A stretch of DNA of 64,000 bases from Candidatus Dechloromonas phosphorivorans. GTDB lineage: Bacteria; Pseudomonadota; Gammaproteobacteria; Burkholderiales; Rhodocyclaceae. A program made the position numbers and the translations under genes. Below, in pieces: positions 9,865-17,925 of the stretch; position 1 is the first letter of the stretch; each line of letters starts with the position of its first letter. Under the pieces are notes generated by a model, which was not told the DNA's origin, did no database searches, and saw nothing but the letters and a program-made list of their open reading frames with translations. The DNA lies in NCBI GenBank assembly GCA_016714975.1, contig JADKBR010000017.1, forward strand, positions 1-64,000. Direction: 5' to 3'.

Positions 9865-10482
9865 ATGAATAAACTGAAACTGACCTATTTCGACTTCCCC
9901 GGTGGTCGGGCAGAGCCTGCTCGGCTAGCTATGCACATCGGGGGAGTTCCGTTTGAGGACTATCGTTTTGCGCCGAACGATTTTTCTGAAGTCCGTAAGA
10001 CGACACCGCTGAATCAGGTTCCGACCCTTCACGTCAATGATTTGCAGATCACGCAAAGTGACGCGATTACGCGTTATGTAGGGAAACTGGCTGGGCTATA
10101 TCCCGACGATGATTTGCAGGCCTTGTTGTGTGACGAAGCAATAGGTGCTCTGGAAGACATAAACGTGAAACTGGGGGCAACCTTTGGGAAGACAGGGGGC
10201 GACCTGAAAAGTGCTCGTGACGCCTTGGTGACAGACGCATTACCCAAGTATTTGCGATGGCTCCAGGATCAACTTGAAAGCCACGGCGGAGAGTTTCTTG
10301 CGGACAATCGCCTGACCATCGCCGACCTCAAGGCCTTCGTTATCATGCGCTGGCTGAGTTCTGGGAAACTGGATCACATTCCAAGCGACTTGATTGAGAC
10401 AGTGGCGCCGAAACTCAACGATTATATGAATCGAGTCGCCAAACTTCCTGCCATCGCCCAATACTATGCAAATCGCGGTTAA
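9865..10482 (+). CDS. glutathione S-transferase family protein
   Basis: A 205-aa cytosolic GST-fold protein. The N-terminal domain starts LTYFDFPGGRAEPARLAMHI, resembling the sigma/mu-type classes in which the tyrosine of the first strand activates glutathione; NQVPTLHVNDLQITQSDAI is the glutathione-binding cis-proline and Ser-Asp region. The C-terminal helical domain follows (LTIADLKAFVIMRWL). I chose this start because the preceding in-frame residues are not GST-like. Substrate is unknown. The IS630-family element begins 41 bases after its stop. Confidence 0.88.
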   Translation: MNKLKLTYFDFPGGRAEPARLAMHIGGVPFEDYRFAPNDFSEVRKTTPLNQVPTLHVNDLQITQSDAITRYVGKLAGLYPDDDLQALLCDEAIGALEDINVKLGATFGKTGGDLKSARDALVTDALPKYLRWLQDQLESHGGEFLADNRLTIADLKAFVIMRWLSSGKLDHIPSDLIETVAPKLNDYMNRVAKLPAIAQYYANRG

Positions 10483-10523
10483 CCGAGGGGCGACGGCCAA
10501 CCAAGAACAGATGGAGTGAGTTA

Positions 10524-11628
10524 TTAACCCGGCAATCAAATAGTCGATTGTGATATAATGCTGAGCATGGAAAAGTTCGATGCCCGTAAATTACCCCGCG
10601 ATGCCCAGGACGAAATGCGTCGGCAGGCGATGCGGATGCGTGAAGAACTGAAGTTACCCTGGAAGGAAATCGCGAGGGTGGTTGGCGTGCATGTGAGTAC
10701 GGTCATCGGCTGGTCCAGGCGTTATTCAATGGAAGGCTCGAGCGGCCTGAAGTCGAAGACGCGCGGTCGCCGCTACCTGTCGGGACGGACGCTGACCTTG
10801 GCCCAGGAATGGCAACTGCGCTCGGTCATCGTCGGCGAGAATCCCAAGCAACTGAGCCTGCCGTTTGCCTTGTGGAACCGCCGGGCGGTCATGCAACTTG
10901 TCAAGGTGCTGTTCGATATCGAGATGCCGATTCGCACCGTTGGCGAATACCTGCTGCGCTGGGGCTACACCCCGCAACGGCCGATGAAGCGGGCGCTGGA
11001 ACAAAACCCGGTAAAGGTCGAACAATGGCTCAACGACACCTACCCGACGATCGCGGCCCGCGCCAAGGCAGAAGGCGCCGTCATTTACTGGGGTGACGAA
11101 ACGGCGGTGGCAGAGGATGGCCACTGGCTGCGCGGCTATGCGCCGGCTGGGCAGACCCCGGTTCTGGCGGCACCAAGCAAGCGGCATGGCCTGTCGATGG
11201 TTTCCGCCATCAGCAACCAGGGGCTGGTGCGCTTCGAGTTCATTGAAGAAGCCATGAACACCGACCTGTTCATCGGCTTCATGAAGCGGCTGATCGCCGA
11301 CAGCAGCCAGAAAGTGTTTCTGATCCTCGACAACCTGAGAGTGCATCATGCCAAGCTGGTCACCGCCTGGCTGGCTGAACGCACAGATCAGATCGAAGTC
11401 TTCTATCTCCCGCCGTACTCGCCCGAGATCAATCCTGACGAATACCTGAACCGGGACTTCAAGACCGAGCTGCGCTCTTCGGATCGCGCCACCAGCAAGA
11501 AGGTGTTGCTGCATAAGGCGGCCACTTTCATGGAGCGCCTGGTCAAGACCCCGGAACGGGTGATGGCTTATTTCAAACATTCGGCTGTCCAATATGCCGC
11601 AATCTAATCTATTTAATTGCCGGGTTAA
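10524..11628 (+). mobile_element. complete IS630-family insertion sequence
   Basis: The left end at 10521-10543 and the right end at 11609-11631 are inverted repeats matching at 22 of 23 positions (core TTAACCCGGCAAT). Each end is flanked by TA (10522-10523 and 11629-11630), the target duplication made by IS630/Tc1-type elements. The single transposase gene is intact and nearly fills the 1.1-kb element, so it could still be active. Confidence 0.93.
10558..11607 (+). CDS. IS630-family transposase
   Basis: A 349-aa transposase. The N-terminal part has a helix-turn-helix (WKEIARVVGVHVSTVIGWSR) that binds the terminal repeats. The catalytic DDE triad is visible as WGDET, ILDNLRVHH and SPEINPDEYLN, the classical IS630 pattern with a proline-rich YLPPYSPE before the last acidic residue. 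A second ATG nine bases later is an equally possible start. Length is normal for the family and there is no frameshift. Confidence 0.95.
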   Translation: MLSMEKFDARKLPRDAQDEMRRQAMRMREELKLPWKEIARVVGVHVSTVIGWSRRYSMEGSSGLKSKTRGRRYLSGRTLTLAQEWQLRSVIVGENPKQLSLPFALWNRRAVMQLVKVLFDIEMPIRTVGEYLLRWGYTPQRPMKRALEQNPVKVEQWLNDTYPTIAARAKAEGAVIYWGDETAVAEDGHWLRGYAPAGQTPVLAAPSKRHGLSMVSAISNQGLVRFEFIEEAMNTDLFIGFMKRLIADSSQKVFLILDNLRVHHAKLVTAWLAERTDQIEVFYLPPYSPEINPDEYLNRDFKTELRSSDRATSKKVLLHKAATFMERLVKTPERVMAYFKHSAVQYAAI

Positions 11629-11855
11629 TAAGGTTATTTGAGTAAGTCGTCACAGACGGCAGTTGGGCATGTCCAGCCTGATGATGATTGGGAAATGCTC
11701 GAACAGCTCAGTACGACCCACAAGAGCCGTTCGCTTCTCGTCTTCGAAGCGGTCAGCTATTTGAGGTATAGCCGCCGCTCGCAAGCTTCCCTTGTTCCTC
11801 GGCTTGTTGGCGACTGCCACCTTTCAATTCTGAAAAGGTCTGGCAGTGAATCTGT
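11629..11855. other. non-coding flank of the IS630-family element
   Basis: No gene is recognised between the right end of the insertion sequence and the convergent membrane-protein gene. Open frames here lack family features. Confidence 0.45.
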
Positions 11856-12326
11856 TCAGGACTTGCGAAACCGCCCGGACATCCTCAATCCATCGCGGAT
11901 GTTCAGCCCCATCAGTCCCAGATTGGTGGCCCCTGCCAAGAACTCCAATCCCTGAACCAGATAGAACGTCGTGTCGAATGTTCCCGCTGCCGCCCATCGA
12001 TTCAGAAAGATCGCACAGGGGACAAGGATCAACACCCCATTGGCCGCGATGAAGGGCATTCGCTTCTTCTTGGCTGCAATGAGTCGCCCCTGACGAGACT
12101 TCGACAAAATGAATCCACTGACACCCGTCGCCGCAATGGCGGGTATCAAAAGGAATAGTCCAGGCATCACTATCAGGGCTTTTGCCGCGACGATGGTTTC
12201 CGTCGAACCCAAGAGCTCGGAAAACAGAGAGACGCTGAAGAAGCTGGCAATAGTCAGCGTCGCCAGTAAGCCGGCAAAAAGATGGATTCGTTGCGTCATC
12301 GCCTGTGCTCGATTTGGCTCGCTCAT
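11856..12326 (-). CDS. four-helix inner-membrane protein, function unknown
   Basis: A 156-aa protein with about four hydrophobic segments (LFAGLLATLTIASFFSV, ALIVMPGLFLLIPAIAA, FIAANGVLILVPCAIFL and FYLVQGLEFLAGATNLG) separated by a basic cytoplasmic loop (SKSRQGRLIAAKKKR). I do not recognise a named family. Its ATG at 12326 overlaps the stop of the upstream monooxygenase-like gene in the form TAATG, which points to translational coupling and decides the start. It is the last gene of the marR operon. Confidence 0.72.
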   Translation of the reverse strand: MSEPNRAQAMTQRIHLFAGLLATLTIASFFSVSLFSELLGSTETIVAAKALIVMPGLFLLIPAIAATGVSGFILSKSRQGRLIAAKKKRMPFIAANGVLILVPCAIFLNRWAAAGTFDTTFYLVQGLEFLAGATNLGLMGLNIRDGLRMSGRFRKS

Positions 12327-12697
12327 TACGGGCCAACACAAAGGTTGGGCACGGTCATACGACTGAAGAGGTGCGGCGAAGCAACGGCAGAAGATGGGTA
12401 CTGCTCCAGTGCGCTCTGGAAATCCGGGTGATTGAACGCCGCACGAAAATGCGCCACCGACTCCCAGATGGCGTAGTTGAGAAACACCGAGCTGCCGGCA
12501 ATGCCGCGATGCAACTGAGTGGAGATGTAACCTGGCTGTTGCTTCATCCAGTTTGCGTCGTTTTCCCAAGCCTTGAGCAAGGCAGGAATGTCGGGTTCAG
12601 CGACCTCAAACACATTGACCAGAACGACCGGTGAAACATCCGAGGATAGTTGCTGAAAGATTGGCACATTTTGATCAAGTGGGCGCAGTTCGAGCAT
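12326..12697 (-). CDS. antibiotic biosynthesis monooxygenase (ABM) domain protein
   Basis: A 123-aa protein with the dimeric alpha/beta-barrel ABM fold: VVLVNVFEVAE leads into LLKAWENDANWMKQQPGYIS and NYAIWESVAHFRAAFNHPDF, the typical strand-helix-strand pattern. Members act on small aromatic or quinone-like substrates or heme, but the substrate here cannot be read from sequence. It lies between marR and a membrane protein in the same operon, a context that fits a stress or detoxification response derepressed by the MarR ligand. Confidence 0.8.
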   Translation of the reverse strand: MLELRPLDQNVPIFQQLSSDVSPVVLVNVFEVAEPDIPALLKAWENDANWMKQQPGYISTQLHRGIAGSSVFLNYAIWESVAHFRAAFNHPDFQSALEQYPSSAVASPHLFSRMTVPNLCVGP

Positions 12698-12727
12698 TAG
12701 ATGACTCCTTCTGATTGACGTTGAAGA

Positions 12728-13204
12728 TCAGGACGTATTGACCGACGAGAGACGGTGCTCCAGGGCGCAGAGAACTTGCTTTGCGCTCTGTAATTCAGCG
12801 AGAGACAGCCCCTGCCCCAGTGATTTTGCCCATACGCTTTGCAACGCCATGGCATCGCTATAGGCCGCTCGCCCTCTTGCTGACAGCGCATGAAGGGGGG
12901 ATCGTTGATGTCGAGGATTGGGATGCGGATCGATCAGACCCTCAGCGACTGCGAGGTTCAACTGTTTTTGCACACCCTGTCGAGTGACCCCCATCGCGGC
13001 GGCGATTTGCGGAGCAGTTTGCGGCTCTCCCGCCATGGCGATGGCACCCAAGACCTGCCAGCGCGCACTAGTCAGACTGAGCGGCTTGACCAGCCGGTCG
13101 CCCTGTTCCAATAGCTGTGCATTGAGCCGAAAAACGCTGAGGATAATCTCCGTCACCACATCGATGAATCTAGAGTCCTTCTCCAAGACCTGAGTCCTTT
13201 CCAT
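12728..13204 (-). CDS. MarR-family transcriptional regulator
   Basis: A 158-aa winged-helix regulator. The DNA-binding core reads LTSARWQVLGAIAMAGEPQT, AAAMGVTRQGVQKQLNLAVAEGL and a wing DPHPNPRHQRSPLHALSARGRAAY. I chose the ATG at 13204 over one seven codons upstream because family members start close to this point. It is the first gene of a three-gene leftward operon and two MarR-like palindromes lie 23-57 bases upstream of its start, so it most likely represses itself and the two downstream genes. Confidence 0.88.
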   Translation of the reverse strand: MERTQVLEKDSRFIDVVTEIILSVFRLNAQLLEQGDRLVKPLSLTSARWQVLGAIAMAGEPQTAPQIAAAMGVTRQGVQKQLNLAVAEGLIDPHPNPRHQRSPLHALSARGRAAYSDAMALQSVWAKSLGQGLSLAELQSAKQVLCALEHRLSSVNTS

Positions 13205-13226
13205 AAAACAGTGAAGACCGGACAAT

Positions 13227-13261
13227 TGACAACCAGTTTACAATCTGAAAACCGGTTGTCA
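13227..13261. promoter_or_regulatory. tandem MarR-type operator
   Basis: Two imperfect 16-bp palindromes, TGACAACCAGTTTACA (13227-13242) and TGAAAACCGGTTGTCA (13246-13261), lie side by side with centres 19 bp apart. The outer arms form a perfect 11-bp inverted repeat (AATTGACAACC and its complement). The position just upstream of marR makes this the probable autoregulatory site. Confidence 0.7.
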
Positions 13262-13624
13262 ATTAGTTTGTTCATGTGGCTTCATGCTTTGAAGAGAATA
13301 GACGGATTCAATTTCACGATGGCGTTGGCGACTTTCGCGAGCCCAGCCCGGTATCGCAGACGTCTGCTCTCTGAGGTGTTGCTGACGTTCAATCTTCGGA
13401 TTTTGGCGATAGCCGAATGACGGCACATGGCCGGACTGCGACGTTGCCTCTGACAACTCCTGTCAGATCAAGCCTGGACTTCCATGCATCATCCCATCAT
13501 GCGCTCCCGAAAGCCGGCGAGCCGGGCTCGACGCGACGAGACTTCGGAGAAATCTGAACTTGCCTGGCGCACAATGCTCAGAAGGAGACATGAAATCAGA
13601 CAGCTCTCCGAAAGGCAATTTCCG
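13262..13624. other. non-coding stretch between marR operator and hydrolase gene
   Basis: No gene with recognisable features. Short frames on both strands look spurious. Confidence 0.45.
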
Positions 13625-14673
13625 ATGACGACGTTCCCTTTCCCCCGGGCTTGGCTGCCGGTCGTTTTCGCCATGCTGCTCGCCGCCTGGGCGGGAACAC
13701 CGGATTCCCGCGGCGGCGCGGCCGATTCCTGGCCGGCCGGGACCAAGGCGGCGCTGCTCGAGGCCAACCTGGTCCCGGACCGGCGGCGTATCAACTTCGC
13801 TATTTCGAGTGGGTCGACCGCGACAGGGAGCGCGCGGTGCCGGCCAAGCTCTACCTGCCGCCCGCGGCTGCGCTGTGCGGGCCGATACCGCTGGTCGTGT
13901 TCTCGCACCGCCTGGGCGGTTCGCGCGAAGGCTATTCGTACCTCGGCACGAATTGGGCCGCACGCGGCTATGCCAGCCTGCACGTGCAGCATGCCGGCAG
14001 TGACAGCCGCGTGTGGAAGGGCAACCCGTTCGACGTCGTTTCCCGGCTGCAATCGGTGGCGAACGAGGCGGAGGCGGTCGACCGCGTGCGCGACCTCGGC
14101 TTCGCGCTCGACCAGGTACTGGCCGACCCGCAGCTCGCCGGCGTCGTCGATCCCGGCCGGATCCTTGTCGCCGGCCATTCCTACGGGGCCAACACGGCAC
14201 TGCTGGCGGCCGGCGCGGCGTTTGCACGCCCGCAGGGGGCGATGAGTTTCCGCGACAGCCGGATCATCGGCGCCGTCATCATCAGCGCCCCGCCGTTCCA
14301 CGGCGAAGCTGACCCGGACGCCATCGTGCGCCCGATCGATATTCCGACCCTGCACATTACAGCCACCGGCGACGATATCCGCGTCCCCGGCTACGCTTCC
14401 GGCTACGACGATCGCGTCCAGCTTTTCGCGGCCACCGGCGGCCGGCAGAAGGCGCTCGTCACCTTTCGTGACGGCTCCCACAGCATGTTCACCGACCGCC
14501 TGGCGGCGGGCGGGCGCGAGCTGAATCAGCAGGTCAAGGTCGCCACGGTAGACCTGACGCTGGCCTTCTTCGCCGACGTGGTGGGTGGCGCCAGCGGCGT
14601 CCTTACCAGCCGCTCGGCGGGCTATGGCGATCTGCTCGTCCACCTCGAACTCGAACCGCGGGTGGCGCCGTGA
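13625..14673 (+). pseudogene. secreted alpha/beta-hydrolase (single frameshift near the N-terminus)
   Basis: The first frame gives a signal peptide (FPRAWLPVVFAMLLAAWAG) and the second gives the hydrolase body from LRYFEWVDRDRERAV onward. The body contains PLVVFSHRLGGSREGYSYLG (oxyanion region), the nucleophile elbow VAGHSYGANTALL and a late DGSHSMFTDR carrying the catalytic histidine, so it resembles platelet-activating-factor acetylhydrolase/dienelactone-hydrolase-like enzymes. The frame break lies near 13780-13800 in a GGCGGCG run and may be one missing base. Substrate is unknown. The stop overlaps the GTG of the MFS gene. Confidence 0.75.
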
Positions 14674-15899
14674 CGGTAACGGGCGCGGCCCTGCCGCCGG
14701 CCCTTGCTCCCGAGCGCGAGCGCCTCTTCCTGCTGACGTTGGCAGCCGTCCAGTTCAGCCACATCGTCGATTTCATGGTGATGATGCCGCTCGGCCCCTT
14801 CCTGATGCAGGGGCTCGGCATTGACACACGGCAGTTCGGCTTGCTGGTTGCCTCTTACAGCTTTTGCGCTGCCGGCTCGGGCCTGCTCGCTGCCGGCTTC
14901 ATCGACCGCTTCGAGCGCAAGCGGCTGATGCTTGTCCTCTTCGCGCTGTTCGCGCTGGCGACGCTGGCCTGCGGCCTCGCCACCAGCTACGCGACGCTGC
15001 TCGTCGCGCGCGGGCTGGCCGGCGTGTTCGGCGGCATCCTCGGCTCAATGGTGCAGACACTGCTCGCCGACGCCATACCCTTCCAGCGCCGGGCGGCGGC
15101 GGGCGGGGTCGTCGCCACCGCCTTCTCGGTGTCGACGGTGGCCGGCGTGCCGCTGTCGCTGTGGCTGGCCGAGGGCTGGGGCTGGCGCGCGCCGTTCCTG
15201 ATGATCGCCGGGCTCGGCGCGGCGATCTGGGTCGCCGGCTGCTTCTGGCTGCCGGTGCTCGACGGCCATCGCGACGGCGACGGCCCGCGCCATCCGCTGG
15301 CCGCCATCGGCGAGGTGCTGGGCGACGCCAACCAGCGCTGGTCCTTGCTGTTCGCGGCGACGATGATCTTCTCGGGCTTCACCGTCATCCCGTATCTGAC
15401 CGTCTACGCCATCGGCAACGCCGGCATCCTGGCCAGCCAGATTCCGACCATCTACCTCCTTGGCGGCCTGGCGACACTCGTCACGGCGCGCCGGATCGGA
15501 CTCTGGGCCGACCGCGTCGGCAAGCTCAAGGCGTTCCGCTGGCTGGCGCTGGCGGCGATGGCGCCGATCCTGGCGCTGACCCATGTCCACGACGTCGGCC
15601 TGATTGGCTGGCTGCCGGGCAGCATCGCCTTCTTCGTGCTGGTCTCGGGGCGCATGATCCCGGCGATGGCGCTGATCTCGTCGGCCGTCGACCCCGCCCG
15701 GCGCGGGGCGGCGATGTCGCTTAATTCGACCGTCCAGTCGCTGGCCATGGGCGCCGCCAGTTCGCTCGCCGGCTTCGTCATCACCCAGGGTGCCGACGGC
15801 CGCTTCATCGACTACAACCTGGTCGGCTACATCGCCGTCGCGGCGGGGGTTCTGAGCATGTGGCTGGCGGGGCGGGTAAGGGTCAGGGACGCGCGCTAG
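14670..15899 (+). CDS. MFS transporter, drug/arabinose-efflux type
   Basis: A 409-aa, 12-helix major facilitator protein. The early motif region IDTRQFGLLVASYSFCAAGSG followed by AAGFIDRFERKRLM corresponds to motif A after helix 2, and ARGLAGVFGGILGSMVQTLL is typical of the AraJ/PbuE-like group. It starts with GTG at 14670, overlapping the upstream hydrolase stop (GTGA), so translation is probably coupled. Substrate is unknown; pairing with an exported hydrolase suggests handling of the same compound. Confidence 0.85.
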   Translation: MTVTGAALPPALAPERERLFLLTLAAVQFSHIVDFMVMMPLGPFLMQGLGIDTRQFGLLVASYSFCAAGSGLLAAGFIDRFERKRLMLVLFALFALATLACGLATSYATLLVARGLAGVFGGILGSMVQTLLADAIPFQRRAAAGGVVATAFSVSTVAGVPLSLWLAEGWGWRAPFLMIAGLGAAIWVAGCFWLPVLDGHRDGDGPRHPLAAIGEVLGDANQRWSLLFAATMIFSGFTVIPYLTVYAIGNAGILASQIPTIYLLGGLATLVTARRIGLWADRVGKLKAFRWLALAAMAPILALTHVHDVGLIGWLPGSIAFFVLVSGRMIPAMALISSAVDPARRGAAMSLNSTVQSLAMGAASSLAGFVITQGADGRFIDYNLVGYIAVAAGVLSMWLAGRVRVRDAR

Positions 15900-15983
15900 G
15901 CGTTGGGCGGCGGCACCGTCCGCGCGTGGCAACGGTTTCGCTTGCCGGGATGAACGGCGGGAAATCCGTGCCTGCTGCCGCTG

Positions 15984-16442
15984 TCACGAAACGGCCAGGG
16001 AACGGATATGGGTGGCAACCACCAGCAGTTGTGTCTGGTCCATGCGGATGATGAATTTGCGGCTGACCGAACTGACCAGCTTGACCGCCCCCGATATGCC
16101 AAGGCGGGCCGACTGCTCGGCGACAAAGCCGACTTCGGCCTGTTTGAGGGGCTTCAGGAAGTAGTAATCCATGCCCGCTTCGATCAGATGCGTGACCAGG
16201 TCGGCGATGGCCTCGCCGTGATGGGGGTGGCCTGGCTGTGTCTCCAGTGCCGACAAGACCGTGTTGGTTTTCTCGCGCAGTACCTCCGAGTGATAGAAGC
16301 GCAGTGACGGCGCGGTAGAAGGGGTGGCCATGGCTTTGGCCGTGCGCGGTGTCTTGGCCGACACGGGAACGACGTCCTTGGCTGCCGTCTTGACGGCAGC
16401 GGTGGCGGCTGGCTTGGCCGATGACTTTGCTGGGTTAACCAT
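15984..16442 (-). CDS. hypothetical protein with Lys/Ala/Pro-rich N-terminus
   Basis: A 152-aa protein I cannot assign. The first 45 residues are rich in Ala, Lys and Pro, like the tails of histone-H1-like or polyhydroxybutyrate-granule proteins. The rest is a compact domain (LRFYHSEVLREKTNTVLSAL, LIEAGMDYYFLKPLKQAEVG, FIIRMDQTQLLVVATHIRSL). It has a good ribosome site, AAGGAG, five bases before the start. The IS256-family element has inserted immediately upstream of that site; before insertion the gene would have followed the acyl-CoA dehydrogenase gene by about 60 bases, as a second gene of its operon. Confidence 0.7.
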   Translation of the reverse strand: MVNPAKSSAKPAATAAVKTAAKDVVPVSAKTPRTAKAMATPSTAPSLRFYHSEVLREKTNTVLSALETQPGHPHHGEAIADLVTHLIEAGMDYYFLKPLKQAEVGFVAEQSARLGISGAVKLVSSVSRKFIIRMDQTQLLVVATHIRSLAVS

Positions 16443-16453
16443 GGTTACTCCTT

Positions 16454-17870
16454 GTTAGTGCAACATTCGTTCTGTAAATTCGTAGCCTGCTGGTTTTGCG
16501 ATGCTGGGTCGGCCGCAGCGATGAGGGCGCGTAGCGCCCGAAGCGCGGAGGACGGCCCAGCATCGCGGCGCGACCCCGGCAGGCGGTACCCGCAGGCGAT
16601 TTCTTCGGGGGAATTCTTACCCAAACCCACGAAGGAGTCGGCAGCATGGCACAACGCGTCGAGCATCCCCTGGACGCCGCTTTTGCGGCGTTGCTGACAA
16701 ACGGTCTGGATGGCGCCGGCGAAGCCCTGCGCATTCTGGTCAATGAAGCGAGCAAGATCGAGCGCAACCACTTTCTCAATGCCCAACCCCACGAGCGCAC
16801 TATCGATCGTATCGATTACGCCAACGGCTTCAAGCCGAAGACGGTCATGACTCGCGTCGGCGAACTGACCTTCGAGGTGCCCCAGGTGCGCGGCGGCGGC
16901 TTCTATCCCAGCGCGCTGGAGAAAGGCTCGCGCACCGAGCAGGCACTCAACATCGCGCTGGCCGAGATGTACGTGCAGGGCGTCTCCACCCGCAAGGTGA
17001 TTACGGTCCTGCAATCGCTGTTGGGGCCCGAGGTGTCGATCTCCTCGACCCAGGTCAGCCGCGCCGCCGAGCAGCTCGATGCCGGCCTGTCGGCCTGGCG
17101 TGAGCGGCCGCTGGACGAAACCCCCTATGTCTTTCTCGATGCCCGCCCGTTACGAGCGGGTTCGTGAGGCGGGACGGCTGGTGGATTGCGCCGTGCTGGT
17201 GGCGGTCGGCATTACCCGAGATGGGCATCGTCGCGTGCTGGGTGTATCGGTCGCCTTGTCCGAAGCCGAAGTGCATTGGCGCGCCTTCCTCGACAGCCTG
17301 ATCCGGCGCGGCTTGAAAGGCGTCAGGCTGATCGTCTCCGACGATCATGCCGGCCTCAAGGCGGCGCGCCGGGCGACCCTGCCCAGCGTGCCCTGGCAAC
17401 GTTGCCAGTTCCATTTGCAGCAGAATGCCCAAGCCTATGTCACCCGCCTCGACCAACGCAAACCGGTGGCGCAGCGTATTCGCTCGATCTTCAATGCCCC
17501 TGACGGGTTGAGGCCGAGCGCTTGCTGAAACAGGCGGTCCAGGCGTGGGCGACCGATGCGCCCAAGCTTGCTCAATGGGCGGAAGACAATTTGCCCGAGG
17601 GCTTTACGGCGTTCGATTCGCCTCACGCGCAACGTATGCGTCTGCGCACGACCAACGGTCTCGAACGGATCAACCGCGAGATCAAACGCCGGACCCGCGT
17701 GGCATCCATCTTTCCGAACACGGCATCCTGCCTGCGCCTGGTCTCCGCGCTTCTGGCAGAATGCGACGAGGAATGGATGACCGGGAAAATCTATCTCAAC
17801 TTGCAACCGTGATTACCTCACCCGAATCAAATCGCCTCACGCCGATTTACAGAAAAGAAGTTGCACTGCC
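16454..17870 (+). mobile_element. IS256-family insertion sequence with 8-bp target duplication
   Basis: Terminal inverted repeats start with GTTAGTGCAAC at 16454 and its imperfect complement ending at 17870; the match extends through a TTCTGTAAAT core. The 8-bp sequence TACTCCTT occurs directly outside both ends (16446-16453 and 17871-17878), the duplication length expected for IS256. The element is 1,417 bp and its transposase is frameshifted twice. Confidence 0.92.
16646..17812 (+). pseudogene. IS256-family (mutator-type) transposase, frameshifted
   Basis: Three frames together give a full transposase of about 390 aa. Frame one runs from MAQRVEHPLD through FEVPQVRGGGFYPSALEKGS to VFLDAR. 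There a CCCG duplication near 17145 breaks the frame. Frame two has DCAVLVAVGITRDGHRRVLG, LIVSDDHAGLKAARR and WQRCQFHLQQNAQ, the catalytic core. A lost C near 17506 then leads to frame three with NLPEGFTAFDSPHAQRMRLR and NGLERINREIKRRTRV, the end with the last acidic residue. With both breaks the element should not move on its own. Confidence 0.88.
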
Positions 17871-17925
17871 TACTCCTTTGCTCTGCGGGGGTGAGGCGAT
17901 GGCCGTCACCCATCCTGACCCTGAA

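Noticed and set aside
13489..14643. Long minus-strand frame opposite the alpha/beta-hydrolase gene
   Set aside because: It is a high-GC shadow of the hydrolase frame, which has clear catalytic motifs on the plus strand.
16457..16640. GC-rich inverted segments inside the IS256 left end as a possible structured RNA
   Set aside because: They fall inside the element between the terminal repeat and the transposase start, and no known RNA family pattern is seen.
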